Shown: in pieces, positions 1 through 7,082 of the stretch
How the letters are laid out: every line of letters begins with the position of its first letter
Numbering within the stretch: position 1 is the first letter of the stretch
NCBI GenBank assembly: GCA_959608595.1
Contig: CAUHTB010000022.1
Location: forward strand, 1-8,201
Length of the DNA stretch: 8,201 bases
Reading direction: 5' to 3'
Source of the DNA: an uncultured Veillonella sp.
GTDB taxonomy: Bacteria > Bacillota > Negativicutes > Veillonellales > Veillonellaceae
The notes under the pieces: model-generated
What the model saw: only the letters and a program-made list of their open reading frames with translations
The model's database searches: none
Told to the model about the DNA's origin: nothing
Program-made: the position numbers and the translations under genes

Positions 1-98
1 ATCGCATTTCCAAAATGGTACCATTCTTACAAGTATTTGATATTATCACGTACGGTCTTGTTATCTACTGTATCTACTTGATGTTTAAAAAGAAATAA
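1..98 (+). CDS. Ferric-reductase-like membrane protein, C-terminal fragment (window-truncated)
   Basis: The open frame entering the window from the left ends in TAA at 96-98 and gives 31 residues from codon 3-5, including SKMVPFLQVF and ending LMFKKK. Aligned by eye to the last 31 residues of the complete gene at 1776-2381, 23 are identical and most differences are conservative. It is therefore the 3' end of a paralogue of that bis-heme membrane protein. The visible part covers the loop after the last heme-ligand region and the final transmembrane helix with its short basic tail. The truncation is caused by the window edge, not by a visible lesion. A strong terminator follows 13 bases after the stop, so the gene ends its own transcript. 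Function is inferred only from the paralogue. Confidence 0.85.
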   Translation, partial: RISKMVPFLQVFDIITYGLVIYCIYLMFKKK

Positions 99-111
99 TA
101 AGATACATATC

Positions 112-144
112 AATCCCTTCTGTTTTATACAGAAGGGATTTTTT
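112..144 (+). terminator. Rho-independent terminator of the truncated upstream gene
   Basis: A perfect 12-bp stem pairs 112-123 (AATCCCTTCTGT) with 129-140 around the loop TTTAT. It runs into six T residues at 139-144. Its place just after the stop codon at 98 fits a terminator for that gene and separates it from the porin. Confidence 0.93.
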
Positions 145-250
145 CGTTATATTTTTATGATTTAAGAAATTTAATAGGGCGTATTATTAATTAAAGGCAT
201 ATATAATTGTGAGATTGATATACATTCTCTCTTTACTCCGTTAATGAAAG

Positions 251-278
251 TTGTTATTATTTTAATATTGTATATGAT
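251..278 (+). promoter_or_regulatory. Candidate promoter of the SLH porin gene
   Basis: TTGTTA at 251-256 and TATGAT at 273-278 (five of six bases match TATAAT) are separated by 16 bases, giving a plausible sigma-70-type promoter about 75 bases ahead of the porin start. The rest of 145-351 is AT-rich and holds no gene. The -10 box overlaps the Fur-like motif described separately. No transcription start can be proven from sequence. Confidence 0.45.
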
Positions 279-308
279 AATGATACTTAACTTTGTATAT
301 TCATTATC
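275..308 (+). promoter_or_regulatory. Fur-like inverted repeat upstream of the porin
   Basis: GATAATGA at 276-283 and its exact reverse complement TCATTATC at 301-308 are separated by 17 bases. The stretch 275-289 matches the 7-1-7 Fur motif TGATAAT-N-ATTATCA at 11 of 14 specified positions, with a perfect left half. It overlaps the proposed -10 box, where a repressor would block transcription. Binding by Fur is an inference; other metalloregulators of the family use similar AT-rich sites. Confidence 0.4.
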
Positions 309-351
309 TACTTATTTTATATTTTCTTATTTTTAGTGTGTGAGGTTTATT

Positions 352-1623
352 ATGTTGAAACGTAAAATGACTAGTGCTTTTGCAGTAGCAGCCATGATGG
401 GTGTGGCTACAGCTTTTGCTGTTAATCCATTTTCTGATGTTCCGTCCGATAGCTGGGCTTACCAAGCTGTAGATCAATTGGCTACAGCTGGTATTATCAA
501 TGGTTATCCAGATGGTACTTTCAAAGGTCAAAATAACATTACTCGTTACGAAATGGCTCAAATGATTGCGAAAGGCATGGCTAATCAAGACCGTGCTAAT
601 GCAGAACAACAAGCTATGTTGAATCGCTTGGCCGACGAGTTTTCCAATGAATTGAATACACTTGGCGTTCGTGTTGCAAAATTAGAAGATCGTGTAGGCA
701 ATGTAAAAGTTACAGGTGATGCTCGTATCAACTACATCGGTAAAGAGGGTATCGATGGTTATGATTACGAAGATAAAATTACAGCCCGTGTACGTTTAGG
801 CCTAGATGCAAAGGTTAATAAAAATACATCTGTAAAAGCTCGTATTACAACAGGCTCTATTGAACTAGGTGATAGTTCTAAAGATGCTCAAGCTAATTGG
901 GATTTAGCATATGTAGAGCATAAATTCGGTAAAAATGTTGTAGTTGATGCTGGTCGTTATACCCAAAAATTTGGTGGTGGCTTGATTTATAGCTCTAACT
1001 TTGATGGTGTAGGCGCTACAGCGAAGCTAGGTGATAAAGTTACATTAAATGGTGCATATGGTTATATGACAGCAGGCCGTTTTGCTAAGACTAGTAAAGC
1101 TGATAATGGTGATGTAGGTCTTATTAATGCCCATGTAGCTGTTAATGATCGCTTTAGCTTTGGCGGTATGTTTGCTCATGTAGGTACAACAAATGTACGT
1201 ATGGGTAATGGCAAGAAAAATAACGAATTCGATAATGTATATGGTTTTAATGCTAAATATAATGTTGGTAAATTCGGTATTGATGGCGAGTGGGTAAAAG
1301 CATCTGGCTTGAGTGATTCCGATATTTGGAACGTAGGCGTTAAATGGGGCGATTATAAAATTAACAAGAAGAATTCTTGGGATATCCGCTTAGATTACTA
1401 CGATCAAGCTAAAAATGCACCTGTATTTAAAACGCAAAAATATGAATCTAATGACTTATTAAAGAAAACACGGTATGAAGGTTATAAAGCATGGCAATTA
1501 GGTGCATCTTACGCACCAGAGAAAAACATTGGTATTAATGCATACTATGGCTTCCATGCGAAAACACAAGATGGTAACCGTGTAAATGATTACTACCGTG
1601 CAGACCTCAACTTCAAATTCTAG
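352..1623 (+). CDS. SLH-domain outer-membrane porin (OmpM-type)
   Basis: This 423-residue protein is a porin that both forms a beta-barrel in the outer membrane and tethers that membrane to peptidoglycan. Residues 1-23 are a signal peptide (basic MLKRK, hydrophobic core, cleavage after AFA). Residues 26-77 form one SLH domain (FSDVPSDSWAY, then GIINGYPDGTF and ITRYEMAQMI). Residues 80-116 are a charged, heptad-like coiled coil. From about 118 to the end are alternating amphipathic strands, closing with DLNFKF, whose terminal Phe is typical for barrel insertion. The ATG at 352 is preferred over the in-frame GTG at 340, because GTGAGG at 340-345 is the ribosome binding site and the signal peptide begins properly at MLKRK. 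No terminator follows, so read-through into the gene at 1776 is possible. SLH porins of Veillonella are paralogous, so I do not assign a specific ompM number. Confidence 0.95.
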   Translation: MLKRKMTSAFAVAAMMGVATAFAVNPFSDVPSDSWAYQAVDQLATAGIINGYPDGTFKGQNNITRYEMAQMIAKGMANQDRANAEQQAMLNRLADEFSNELNTLGVRVAKLEDRVGNVKVTGDARINYIGKEGIDGYDYEDKITARVRLGLDAKVNKNTSVKARITTGSIELGDSSKDAQANWDLAYVEHKFGKNVVVDAGRYTQKFGGGLIYSSNFDGVGATAKLGDKVTLNGAYGYMTAGRFAKTSKADNGDVGLINAHVAVNDRFSFGGMFAHVGTTNVRMGNGKKNNEFDNVYGFNAKYNVGKFGIDGEWVKASGLSDSDIWNVGVKWGDYKINKKNSWDIRLDYYDQAKNAPVFKTQKYESNDLLKKTRYEGYKAWQLGASYAPEKNIGINAYYGFHAKTQDGNRVNDYYRADLNFKF

Positions 1624-1663
1624 TTCTAATTTTAGGATGAATCTGGATTTAATAACTAATTAG

Positions 1664-1684
1664 TTTTAAGTTCTAAGTTCTAAG
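1664..1684 (+). repeat. Three tandem heptamers in the porin-cytochrome spacer
   Basis: TTTTAAG is followed by two exact copies of TTCTAAG. The 152-base spacer (1624-1775) also holds two perfect palindromes, AACTAATTAGTT at 1654-1665 and TAGCATGCTA at 1711-1720. It has no U-tracted hairpin. These may be operators or RNA-processing sites, but no specific regulator is recognisable. Confidence 0.6.
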
Positions 1685-1775
1685 TAGAATGCTATGTGGA
1701 TTGAAATTGTTAGCATGCTACATTAGGCCAACTAGATATATACTGGTAGTTTGTATAAGAAATAGTGAGGTTTAT

Positions 1776-2381
<606 letters not shown>

Positions 2382-2389
2382 ATGATGTA

Positions 2390-2418
2390 TACGTACTTTT
2401 ATTCTTATAAAAGTCGTA
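2390..2418 (+). other. AT-rich hairpin just after the cytochrome-like gene
   Basis: TACG at 2390-2393 and ACTTTTAT at 2395-2402 pair with ATAAAAGT at 2407-2414 and CGTA at 2415-2418. This gives a 12-bp stem with one bulged T and the loop TTCT. It lacks a following T-run, so it is not a terminator itself. It may stabilise the 3' end of the mRNA ahead of the true terminator at 2438. Confidence 0.55.
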
Positions 2419-2437
2419 TAATCATAGAACTAAAAAG

Positions 2438-2481
2438 AGACCATCTCTACCCTTTATATGTGGAAGAGATGGTCTTTTTTT
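2438..2481 (+). terminator. Rho-independent terminator after the porin-cytochrome region
   Basis: AGACCATCTCT at 2438-2448 pairs perfectly with AGAGATGGTCT at 2465-2475, followed by a seven-T tract at 2475-2481. A run of A residues before the left arm could also support termination from the other strand. It ends the transcript of the gene at 1776-2381. Confidence 0.93.
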
Positions 2482-2559
2482 GTAGTTTACGATACAATAA
2501 TATTATGAGTATATTCTATTGTTTTGTGTAAGTATATACTGATAAGAAAGAAGGTCACT

Positions 2560-3762
2560 ATGGATTCTTCTTGGAAACGAATTATCTATTTAATCTGTAT
2601 TATACAGATCGGTGGGGGAATAACAATTATAGGGGTACTATCATTCCTTCCGTTATTCCTTATAGAGTTAGGTCTACATAATCCAGGTGAAGCTGCTATG
2701 TGGGCCGGTATTGTATCAGGGGTAACGCCTTGTATGGTAGCGCTTAGTGCACCGTATTGGTCACGTAAGGCGAACCAACTGGGACCTCGTAAGGTAATGA
2801 TGTTTATCTTATTTACCTTAATGGTTACAGTCGGGGCCTGTGCTTTCACCCAAACCCCAGCACAGTTATTAGTCCTAAGGCTATTGCAAGGTGTTGTAGG
2901 TGGGTATGTACCAATCGGTTTGGCTATTATCGTCCTTATAACGCCTGAGGAAAAGGTGCCATGGGCGATGGGGCTGTATCAAGCATCTATGGTGATGGGC
3001 CTCGTCTTTGGTCCTCTTATGGGTGGTTTAGCGGCCGATTTATTAGGTTATAGAGCGCCATTCTTTATATTTTCCGGATTGACTGGCATTTGCTTATTAG
3101 GTATTTATTTTTTTATGCCTAACTTACAGTTTAAGCATAAGGTGGACGCTCAAGAATCACAGATTTCTTTGATTAAATCATTTTTGATGATACCTCGAGT
3201 TCGTCTATTAGTGGCAATGCAGTTTTTATGTAACTTTGGTATTACTGGTATTGGTCCTATCTTACCGCTTTATATCAAACACTATATGGCCGTGAATGAT
3301 GAATTTGTTGCTACCATTGTAGGGATTATTATTTTTGGGGCTGGTTTGTTTAGTGCTTTAGCATCCATTTCAATTGGTAAGGTAACACAACGATTGACCA
3401 TGCCTCGTATTATCTTTACTGCTACATGGGCGGTGGGATCTTTATTTATTTTGCAATACTTAATGCCTAGTATATGGGGACTTGGCATATTCCGTGCTAT
3501 AGCGGGATTTTTTATGGGTTTTATTACGCCAATTGCAAATACGCTGATATCCAAGGCCGTCCCTATTGAGCGACGCGGCATTGTCTTTGGTGCCGTATCT
3601 AGTGTAGCTATGATGGGCAATGTATTAGGCCCTGTTATAAGTGGTGTTATTGCGCGTGCCTTTGGATATGGTGCTGTGTTCTGGTCTACGGCGACAATAT
3701 TCTTTGTGGCGTCCTGGTTTGTATACCGTAATTTAGTTATGTCTCGTGAAAGCAGTTCATAA
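2560..3762 (+). CDS. MFS transporter, drug:H+ antiporter type
   Basis: This 400-residue inner-membrane protein has the twelve-helix layout of the major facilitator superfamily, with a hydrophilic centre near residues 190-205. A motif-A-like loop is at 65-80 (WSRKANQLGPRKVM) and a motif-B-like segment at 107-120 (RLLQGVVGGYVPIG). The motif C signature of antiporters is at 147-156 (GLVFGPLMGG). Motif C points to proton-coupled export, probably of drugs or a small metabolite, but the substrate cannot be read from sequence. ATG 2560 is chosen because AGAAGG lies five bases before it and MDSSWKR precedes the first helix; the longer TTG-started frame from 2524 adds an implausible leader. The gene follows a terminator, so it has its own promoter. 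No terminator is seen between it and lysR. Confidence 0.92.
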   Translation: MDSSWKRIIYLICIIQIGGGITIIGVLSFLPLFLIELGLHNPGEAAMWAGIVSGVTPCMVALSAPYWSRKANQLGPRKVMMFILFTLMVTVGACAFTQTPAQLLVLRLLQGVVGGYVPIGLAIIVLITPEEKVPWAMGLYQASMVMGLVFGPLMGGLAADLLGYRAPFFIFSGLTGICLLGIYFFMPNLQFKHKVDAQESQISLIKSFLMIPRVRLLVAMQFLCNFGITGIGPILPLYIKHYMAVNDEFVATIVGIIIFGAGLFSALASISIGKVTQRLTMPRIIFTATWAVGSLFILQYLMPSIWGLGIFRAIAGFFMGFITPIANTLISKAVPIERRGIVFGAVSSVAMMGNVLGPVISGVIARAFGYGAVFWSTATIFFVASWFVYRNLVMSRESSS

Positions 3763-3793
3763 TAGTGAATCTATTTTCAATGAAATATAATAA

Positions 3794-3823
3794 TTGTAGT
3801 TGTAGTTGTAGTTGTAGTTGTAG
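3794..3823 (+). repeat. Five tandem TTGTAG hexamers between the MFS and lysR genes
   Basis: Five exact head-to-tail copies of TTGTAG sit 32 bases after the MFS stop and 114 bases before the lysR start. A TATTAT box follows at 3831-3836, and the third hexamer (3806-3811) lies 19 bases before it. Because all units are identical, gain or loss of units would leave the local promoter spacing intact. It would instead shift upstream elements or change the leader RNA. Short tandem repeats of this kind are prone to slippage. Confidence 0.9.
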
Positions 3824-3937
3824 AGAAAAATATTATGTGAGTAGCAAATACCAATGAGAGGGGTTGGTGTATGTTGTGTAGTGGGCTAGTAGATAGAGTA
3901 AGGCTACTAATTATAAGAGAGATGAGAGTGTATCGTT

Positions 3938-4822
3938 ATGTTGTTGAAACAATTAGAGTATTTTGTGTGTGTAGTTGATAATAATAGTTTTACTCAAGCT
4001 GCGACAGAGCAGTATGTGTCTCAATCTGCTATTTCACAACAAATTAAAGCCCTTGAAATAAGTTTAGGTGTGGAGCTGATGGTACGAGAAAAACGAAGCT
4101 TTCACCTAACACCAGCGGGGCAATATTTATATCGATCTGGTAAAAAATTACTAGAACGCTTTCACGATATTAAGGTAGAAACAACCCGCATTGGTACAGA
4201 TGCACGTGTTAGCTTACGAATTGGCTATTTAAATCGCTATAGTGGGATGGTTATGCAGCAAACGGTCATTCGCATGGCTAAACGCTATAAAAACCTAGAT
4301 ATCCGCATGTATAGTGGCAGCCATGAGGAACTATATGGCATGTTAGATGATCGTCGTGTGGATGTAATATTTAATGATCAGTGGCAGATTTTATCTGATG
4401 ATTATGAAAGTCATTTGATTGATAAGGCGACCACTGTAATTGAAGTGCCACAAGGTTATACAAAGGAAGGTAGCGTCGAAATTAAAACTATTGATGATTT
4501 ACCACTTATCTTAGTATGTCGCGGTAAGTATACGCTAGCTGAGGAAGAACATTATCGTAAGGCCATTGGTTATGCTGGTGCCTTTGCATATGCTCGTACA
4601 CTCGAAGAGGCGCGCTATTTAGTAGCAGGTCAACAAGGACTATTGCTGCTTGATCGTTTTAAATATCTAACCGACTCCATGCCAGGTATTGAGCGCAAGG
4701 TATTAACTAACCATGGTAAATCGATGGAGCGCAATTACTACTTTGTATCGCAACAAAATCAAAGTAACACCTATGTAGAAGCCTTTAGAGAAATGTTTAA
4801 ACAAGTTTTAGCAGAGTTTTAA
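3938..4822 (+). CDS. LysR-family transcriptional regulator
   Basis: This 294-residue cytoplasmic DNA-binding protein has the standard LysR length. The winged helix-turn-helix occupies about residues 3-62, beginning LLKQLEYFVCVVDNNSFTQA and continuing with SQSAISQQIKALE as the recognition helix. It is followed by a linker helix and, from about 90, the two-lobed effector-binding domain. ATG 3938 gives the canonical family start and is preceded by a purine-rich GAGAG. The gene lies downstream of the MFS gene on the same strand and is convergent with a LysE exporter, without the divergent arrangement usual for LysR targets. Its targets (the MFS, LysE or YeiH transporter) are therefore a guess from proximity. 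The inducer is unknown. Confidence 0.95.
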   Translation: MLLKQLEYFVCVVDNNSFTQAATEQYVSQSAISQQIKALEISLGVELMVREKRSFHLTPAGQYLYRSGKKLLERFHDIKVETTRIGTDARVSLRIGYLNRYSGMVMQQTVIRMAKRYKNLDIRMYSGSHEELYGMLDDRRVDVIFNDQWQILSDDYESHLIDKATTVIEVPQGYTKEGSVEIKTIDDLPLILVCRGKYTLAEEEHYRKAIGYAGAFAYARTLEEARYLVAGQQGLLLLDRFKYLTDSMPGIERKVLTNHGKSMERNYYFVSQQNQSNTYVEAFREMFKQVLAEF

Positions 4823-4888
4823 CGTATCAAAGACGGATTATGTAAAATAAATTTAATCATCATATAACAAATAAACAATTACAATATA

Positions 4889-4916
4889 AAAGCCGTTAGC
4901 ATATGCTAACGGCTTT
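4889..4916. terminator. Bidirectional terminator between lysR and the LysE exporter gene
   Basis: AAAGCCGTTAGC at 4889-4900 pairs perfectly over 12 bp with 4905-4916, with ATAT as the loop. Three T residues follow on the plus strand and four on the minus strand. It lies between the convergent stops at 4822 and 4948, so it can serve both genes. Confidence 0.85.
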
Positions 4917-4947
4917 ACTGTTTGTAGATTGCACTATTAAAGTTATT

Positions 4948-5565
4948 TTAATTAAAATATTCTAAGAACATTGTGACTCCATCGATGAATAATTTTATGC
5001 CATAAATGACGAGTACTGCACCACAGAAGCGATTAATCCACGCCATATGGGTGATTTTGATTTTCTTGGCGAGCAGGTGCATCGTTGTGGCTAGAGCGCC
5101 AAACCACATGGGGGTCATGGTAAGGAAACCAGCAAAGAAATAGTATATGCCTTCTTTTGGAATATTGGCTTGAAAGGCACCTAGCATCATTGTCGCATCA
5201 AGGATGGCTTGTGGGTTGCCCCAAGATACAGCGATAGCAGACATAATAATTTTTTTGATAGGAATATGCGTATTTACATTGCGTATATCTGGCTCAGTTC
5301 TAAATATATTGCCGCCCATGTATACGATGAGAAGACCGCCCAAAATGAGGATAATCAATTTGGTGATAGGCCACATCTCAAGTACTGCACCGATACCATA
5401 GAAGGCGGCAGCACTGAGACTCATGTCAAAGAGTGCTAGGATGATGAGCGTTAGTATAATACGACGTACTGGCTGGACTAACGCTGTATTAATAATAAAG
5501 AGGTTTTGCATGCCAACAGGGGCAAATGTTGCGAGACCGACAAGAAGTCCTTGTAAGAAGTACAT
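4948..5565 (-). CDS. LysE/ArgO-family amino-acid exporter
   Basis: This 205-residue inner-membrane protein has about six helices, the normal size for the LysE translocator family. The family signature near the N-terminus appears as PVGMQNLFIIN at residues 16-26. The second conserved block appears as WGNPQAILDATMMLG at 115-129, matching the W-x-N-P-x-x-x-L-D pattern. Known members export basic amino acids or homoserine and threonine-type compounds; the substrate here is not determinable. The start at 5565 is set by TAGGAGGG followed five bases later by ATG, whereas a longer frame upstream would run through this site. It is convergent with lysR. The yeiH gene lies upstream on the same strand but is separated by a hairpin at 5622-5645. 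A weak promoter may lie in 5570-5610 (minus strand). Confidence 0.92.
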   Translation of the reverse strand: MYFLQGLLVGLATFAPVGMQNLFIINTALVQPVRRIILTLIILALFDMSLSAAAFYGIGAVLEMWPITKLIILILGGLLIVYMGGNIFRTEPDIRNVNTHIPIKKIIMSAIAVSWGNPQAILDATMMLGAFQANIPKEGIYYFFAGFLTMTPMWFGALATTMHLLAKKIKITHMAWINRFCGAVLVIYGIKLFIDGVTMFLEYFN

Positions 5566-5580
5566 GTTAACCCTCCTAAC

Positions 5581-5683
5581 TATAGTATGATAAAGTACTA
5601 ATAAGGTGAATAGTAGCACGAAACCCCTCCATTACTGGAGGGGTTATTACTATTCTAACTATATACAATTATATCATACTATA
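5581..5683. repeat. Imperfect 103-bp palindrome co-centred on the yeiH terminator
   Basis: TATAGTATGATA at 5581-5592 is the exact reverse complement of 5672-5683, and GAATAGTA at 5608-5615 that of 5648-5655. Both pairs share the midpoint (about 5632) of the terminator stem at 5622-5645. The bases between the blocks match poorly. The left arm reaches to the ribosome binding site of the LysE gene. Confidence 0.75.
5622..5645 (-). terminator. Terminator-like hairpin between yeiH and the LysE gene
   Basis: AACCCCTCCA at 5622-5631 pairs perfectly with TGGAGGGGTT at 5636-5645 around TTAC. It lies 55 bases after the yeiH stop. The T-run after it on the minus strand is short (three), so termination may be partial, which would allow some read-through into the LysE gene. 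Confidence 0.75.
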
Positions 5684-5699
5684 CAAAGTGTGTATATTC

Positions 5700-6740
5700 C
5701 TACCATAAACCGATCATATGTTGTGTTACAAGGCTGACAGCCGTAATGGCAATCCAGCAACAAGCACCTAAGGCAAGAGCAGAGCCACCAGATTTAATCA
5801 ATTTTACGATGTTTGTGTTAAGACCGATAGCAACCATAGCCATGGTGATAAAGTATTTGGAAATAGTTTTGAACACGCTTAAGAATTGAATATCTATATT
5901 TGCATAGGATAATGCAGTAGTAATTAAAGAACAAATTACAAAGTAGAGAACAAACTTAGGGAAAATTTTAGCGATACTAACACTACCACCATCAGTTTGA
6001 GCCGCATTTTGTTTTGCTTTATATACTTGGTAACTAGCAAGGCCTAAACAAATTGGAATAATTGCAAGGGTACGTGTTAATTTAACGATTGTTGCATATT
6101 CTAGAACTTGTGTACCAGTGCCTTTCATGCTATCCCATACGGCAGCAGTAGCTGTTACAGAGGATGTATCGTTTACTGCAGTACCGGCAAATAGACCGAA
6201 TCCCATATTGGAAAGGCTAATAGCGTCGCCAAATGGCGGGAATACAAAAGCTGCGACTACATTGAAGAAGAATACAACGGAGATTGCTTGGGCAATATCT
6301 TGATCCTCTGCCTTGATGACTGGTGCAGCTGCAGCGATAGCAGAACCACCACAAATGGATGAACCTACGCCGATAAGTACGGCTGTATTAGAGTCCATAT
6401 GAGTAAGGCGATAAATAACATAGGACACGATTAAAGATGTAGCGATGGTTGAAATAATGACAGGTAATGAAATCCAACCTACATGTAATATTTGCGTAAT
6501 ATTTAAGCCAAAGCCCAATAAAATAACAGCCCATTGTAAAATCTTCTTGGATGTAAATCCAATGCCGGCGCCAGTTTTTTCGCGCTTCCAAGATGTGAAT
6601 ACAGAGCCAATAATTATACCTAGGATAATAGCAAAGATTGGACTACCGATTAGATGAAATTCAAGACCTAATAGCCAACAAGGAATAGCGAGGACCGCAC
6701 AGAGCAAAATGCCTGGCAACGTTTTTTGATTGATACCCAT
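5700..6740 (-). CDS. yeiH: YeiH/UPF0324-family putative sulfate exporter
   Basis: This 346-residue polytopic inner-membrane protein has about ten hydrophobic segments. The conserved family blocks are visible: GVGSSICGGSAIAA at about 124-137, FAGTAVNDTSSVTA at 184-197 and VKLTRT at 219-224. Length matches the family (about 340-350). Some relatives (TauZ type) are proposed to export sulfate formed from organosulfonates, and E. coli yeiH neighbours the sulfite-linked LysR regulator YeiE. Transport of sulfate here is inferred from the family only. ATG at 6740 is chosen because AAGGAGGT lies seven bases before it and MGINQK precedes the first helix; the frame extends upstream without another good site. 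A perfect palindrome sits immediately ahead of the ribosome binding site. The gene diverges from the carbonic anhydrase gene. Confidence 0.92.
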   Translation of the reverse strand: MGINQKTLPGILLCAVLAIPCWLLGLEFHLIGSPIFAIILGIIIGSVFTSWKREKTGAGIGFTSKKILQWAVILLGFGLNITQILHVGWISLPVIISTIATSLIVSYVIYRLTHMDSNTAVLIGVGSSICGGSAIAAAAPVIKAEDQDIAQAISVVFFFNVVAAFVFPPFGDAISLSNMGFGLFAGTAVNDTSSVTATAAVWDSMKGTGTQVLEYATIVKLTRTLAIIPICLGLASYQVYKAKQNAAQTDGGSVSIAKIFPKFVLYFVICSLITTALSYANIDIQFLSVFKTISKYFITMAMVAIGLNTNIVKLIKSGGSALALGACCWIAITAVSLVTQHMIGLW

Positions 6741-6755
6741 AATAAAAACCTCCTT

Positions 6756-6769
6756 ACTGTACATACAGT
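6756..6769 (-). promoter_or_regulatory. Perfect palindrome abutting the yeiH ribosome binding site
   Basis: Read toward yeiH, ACTGTATGTACAGT has two 6-base arms around two bases and is followed directly by AAGGAGG. Its position in the leader fits either a repressor operator or a small RNA hairpin beside the ribosome binding site. No regulator is identified. A possible extended -10 (TGGTACTAT, minus strand 6824 to 6816) lies about 45 bases further upstream. Confidence 0.5.
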
Positions 6770-6915
6770 TCACGTCATATTTGGTATCATGTGGCGTTTT
6801 TTTTCTATGGTTTTAATAGTACCACATTAGGGGAATTAAAATCTACTAGTAATTTAAGAAAAATACGGTATATTTATTTTTGTGAATGTATAAGGTTGAA
6901 AAGTATAATAAATGA

Positions 6916-6943
6916 ATATTAATTATAAATATAGAATTAATAT
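6916..6943. repeat. AT-only inverted repeat in the yeiH-carbonic anhydrase gap
   Basis: ATATTAATT at 6916-6924 is the exact reverse complement of 6935-6943, with ten bases between. It lies mid-way in the 342-base divergent intergenic region. It consists only of A and T, so chance is a real possibility. Confidence 0.35.
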
Positions 6944-6966
6944 GAGAATTATCGGATTCTTGTGAA

Positions 6967-6983
6967 AGTTATGGACCATAACT
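6967..6983. promoter_or_regulatory. Perfect 17-bp palindromic operator candidate
   Basis: AGTTATGG, a single central A, and CCATAACT form two exact 8-base arms. The centre at 6975 is about 68 bases ahead of the likely carbonic anhydrase transcription start. Odd-centred perfect palindromes of this length are typical of dimeric repressors or activators. The sequence matches no operator family I recognise. Confidence 0.55.
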
Positions 6984-6993
6984 AATATTTATG

Positions 6994-7009
6994 AGTGATA
7001 AAAATCACT
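6994..7009. promoter_or_regulatory. CRP/FNR-type binding site at the carbonic anhydrase promoter
   Basis: AGTGAT-AAAA-ATCACT is a perfect palindrome whose core TGAT-N4-ATCA agrees with the FNR consensus TTGAT-N4-ATCAA except for the outermost pair (G and C). Its centre, 7001.5, lies about 41-43 bases before the transcription start expected from the -10 box at 7033. That is the class II activator position of this family. The regulator itself is not in the window. Confidence 0.6.
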
Positions 7010-7038
7010 TGTTTTATAGTGAATATATTGTATATAAT
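7009..7038 (+). promoter_or_regulatory. Promoter of the carbonic anhydrase gene
   Basis: A perfect TATAAT box at 7033-7038 follows a poor -35 (TTGTTT at 7009-7014) after 18 bases. A start near 7043-7045 would give a leader of about 40 bases. A weak -35 overlapped by an activator-type palindrome is characteristic of activator-dependent promoters. Confidence 0.65.
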
Positions 7039-7082
7039 GAATAGCATCTATTTTAAAGATAGAAATGTAAAAGAGGTACCTT

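Noticed and set aside
304..612. A 102-codon open frame on the minus strand across the porin start
   Set aside because: It overlaps the signal-peptide and SLH coding region, lacks a ribosome binding site, and its composition looks like an antisense shadow of the porin.
1689..1775. N-terminal extension of the cytochrome-like protein
   Set aside because: The 29 extra residues have no family resemblance, and the good ribosome binding site at 1765-1770 points to ATG 1776.
3763..3793. Terminator after the MFS gene
   Set aside because: Only a short AT-rich stem (around TTTTC-AAT-GAAAA-like bases) is present, with mismatches and no T-run.
3885..3910. LysR autoregulatory box (TAGTAG...CTACTA) ahead of lysR
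   Set aside because: The arms are only six bases and their spacing does not clearly match the T-N11-A pattern, so it could be chance.
5204..5439. Two small plus-strand frames opposite the LysE gene
   Set aside because: They are antisense to well-conserved membrane helices of the LysE protein and have no initiation signals.
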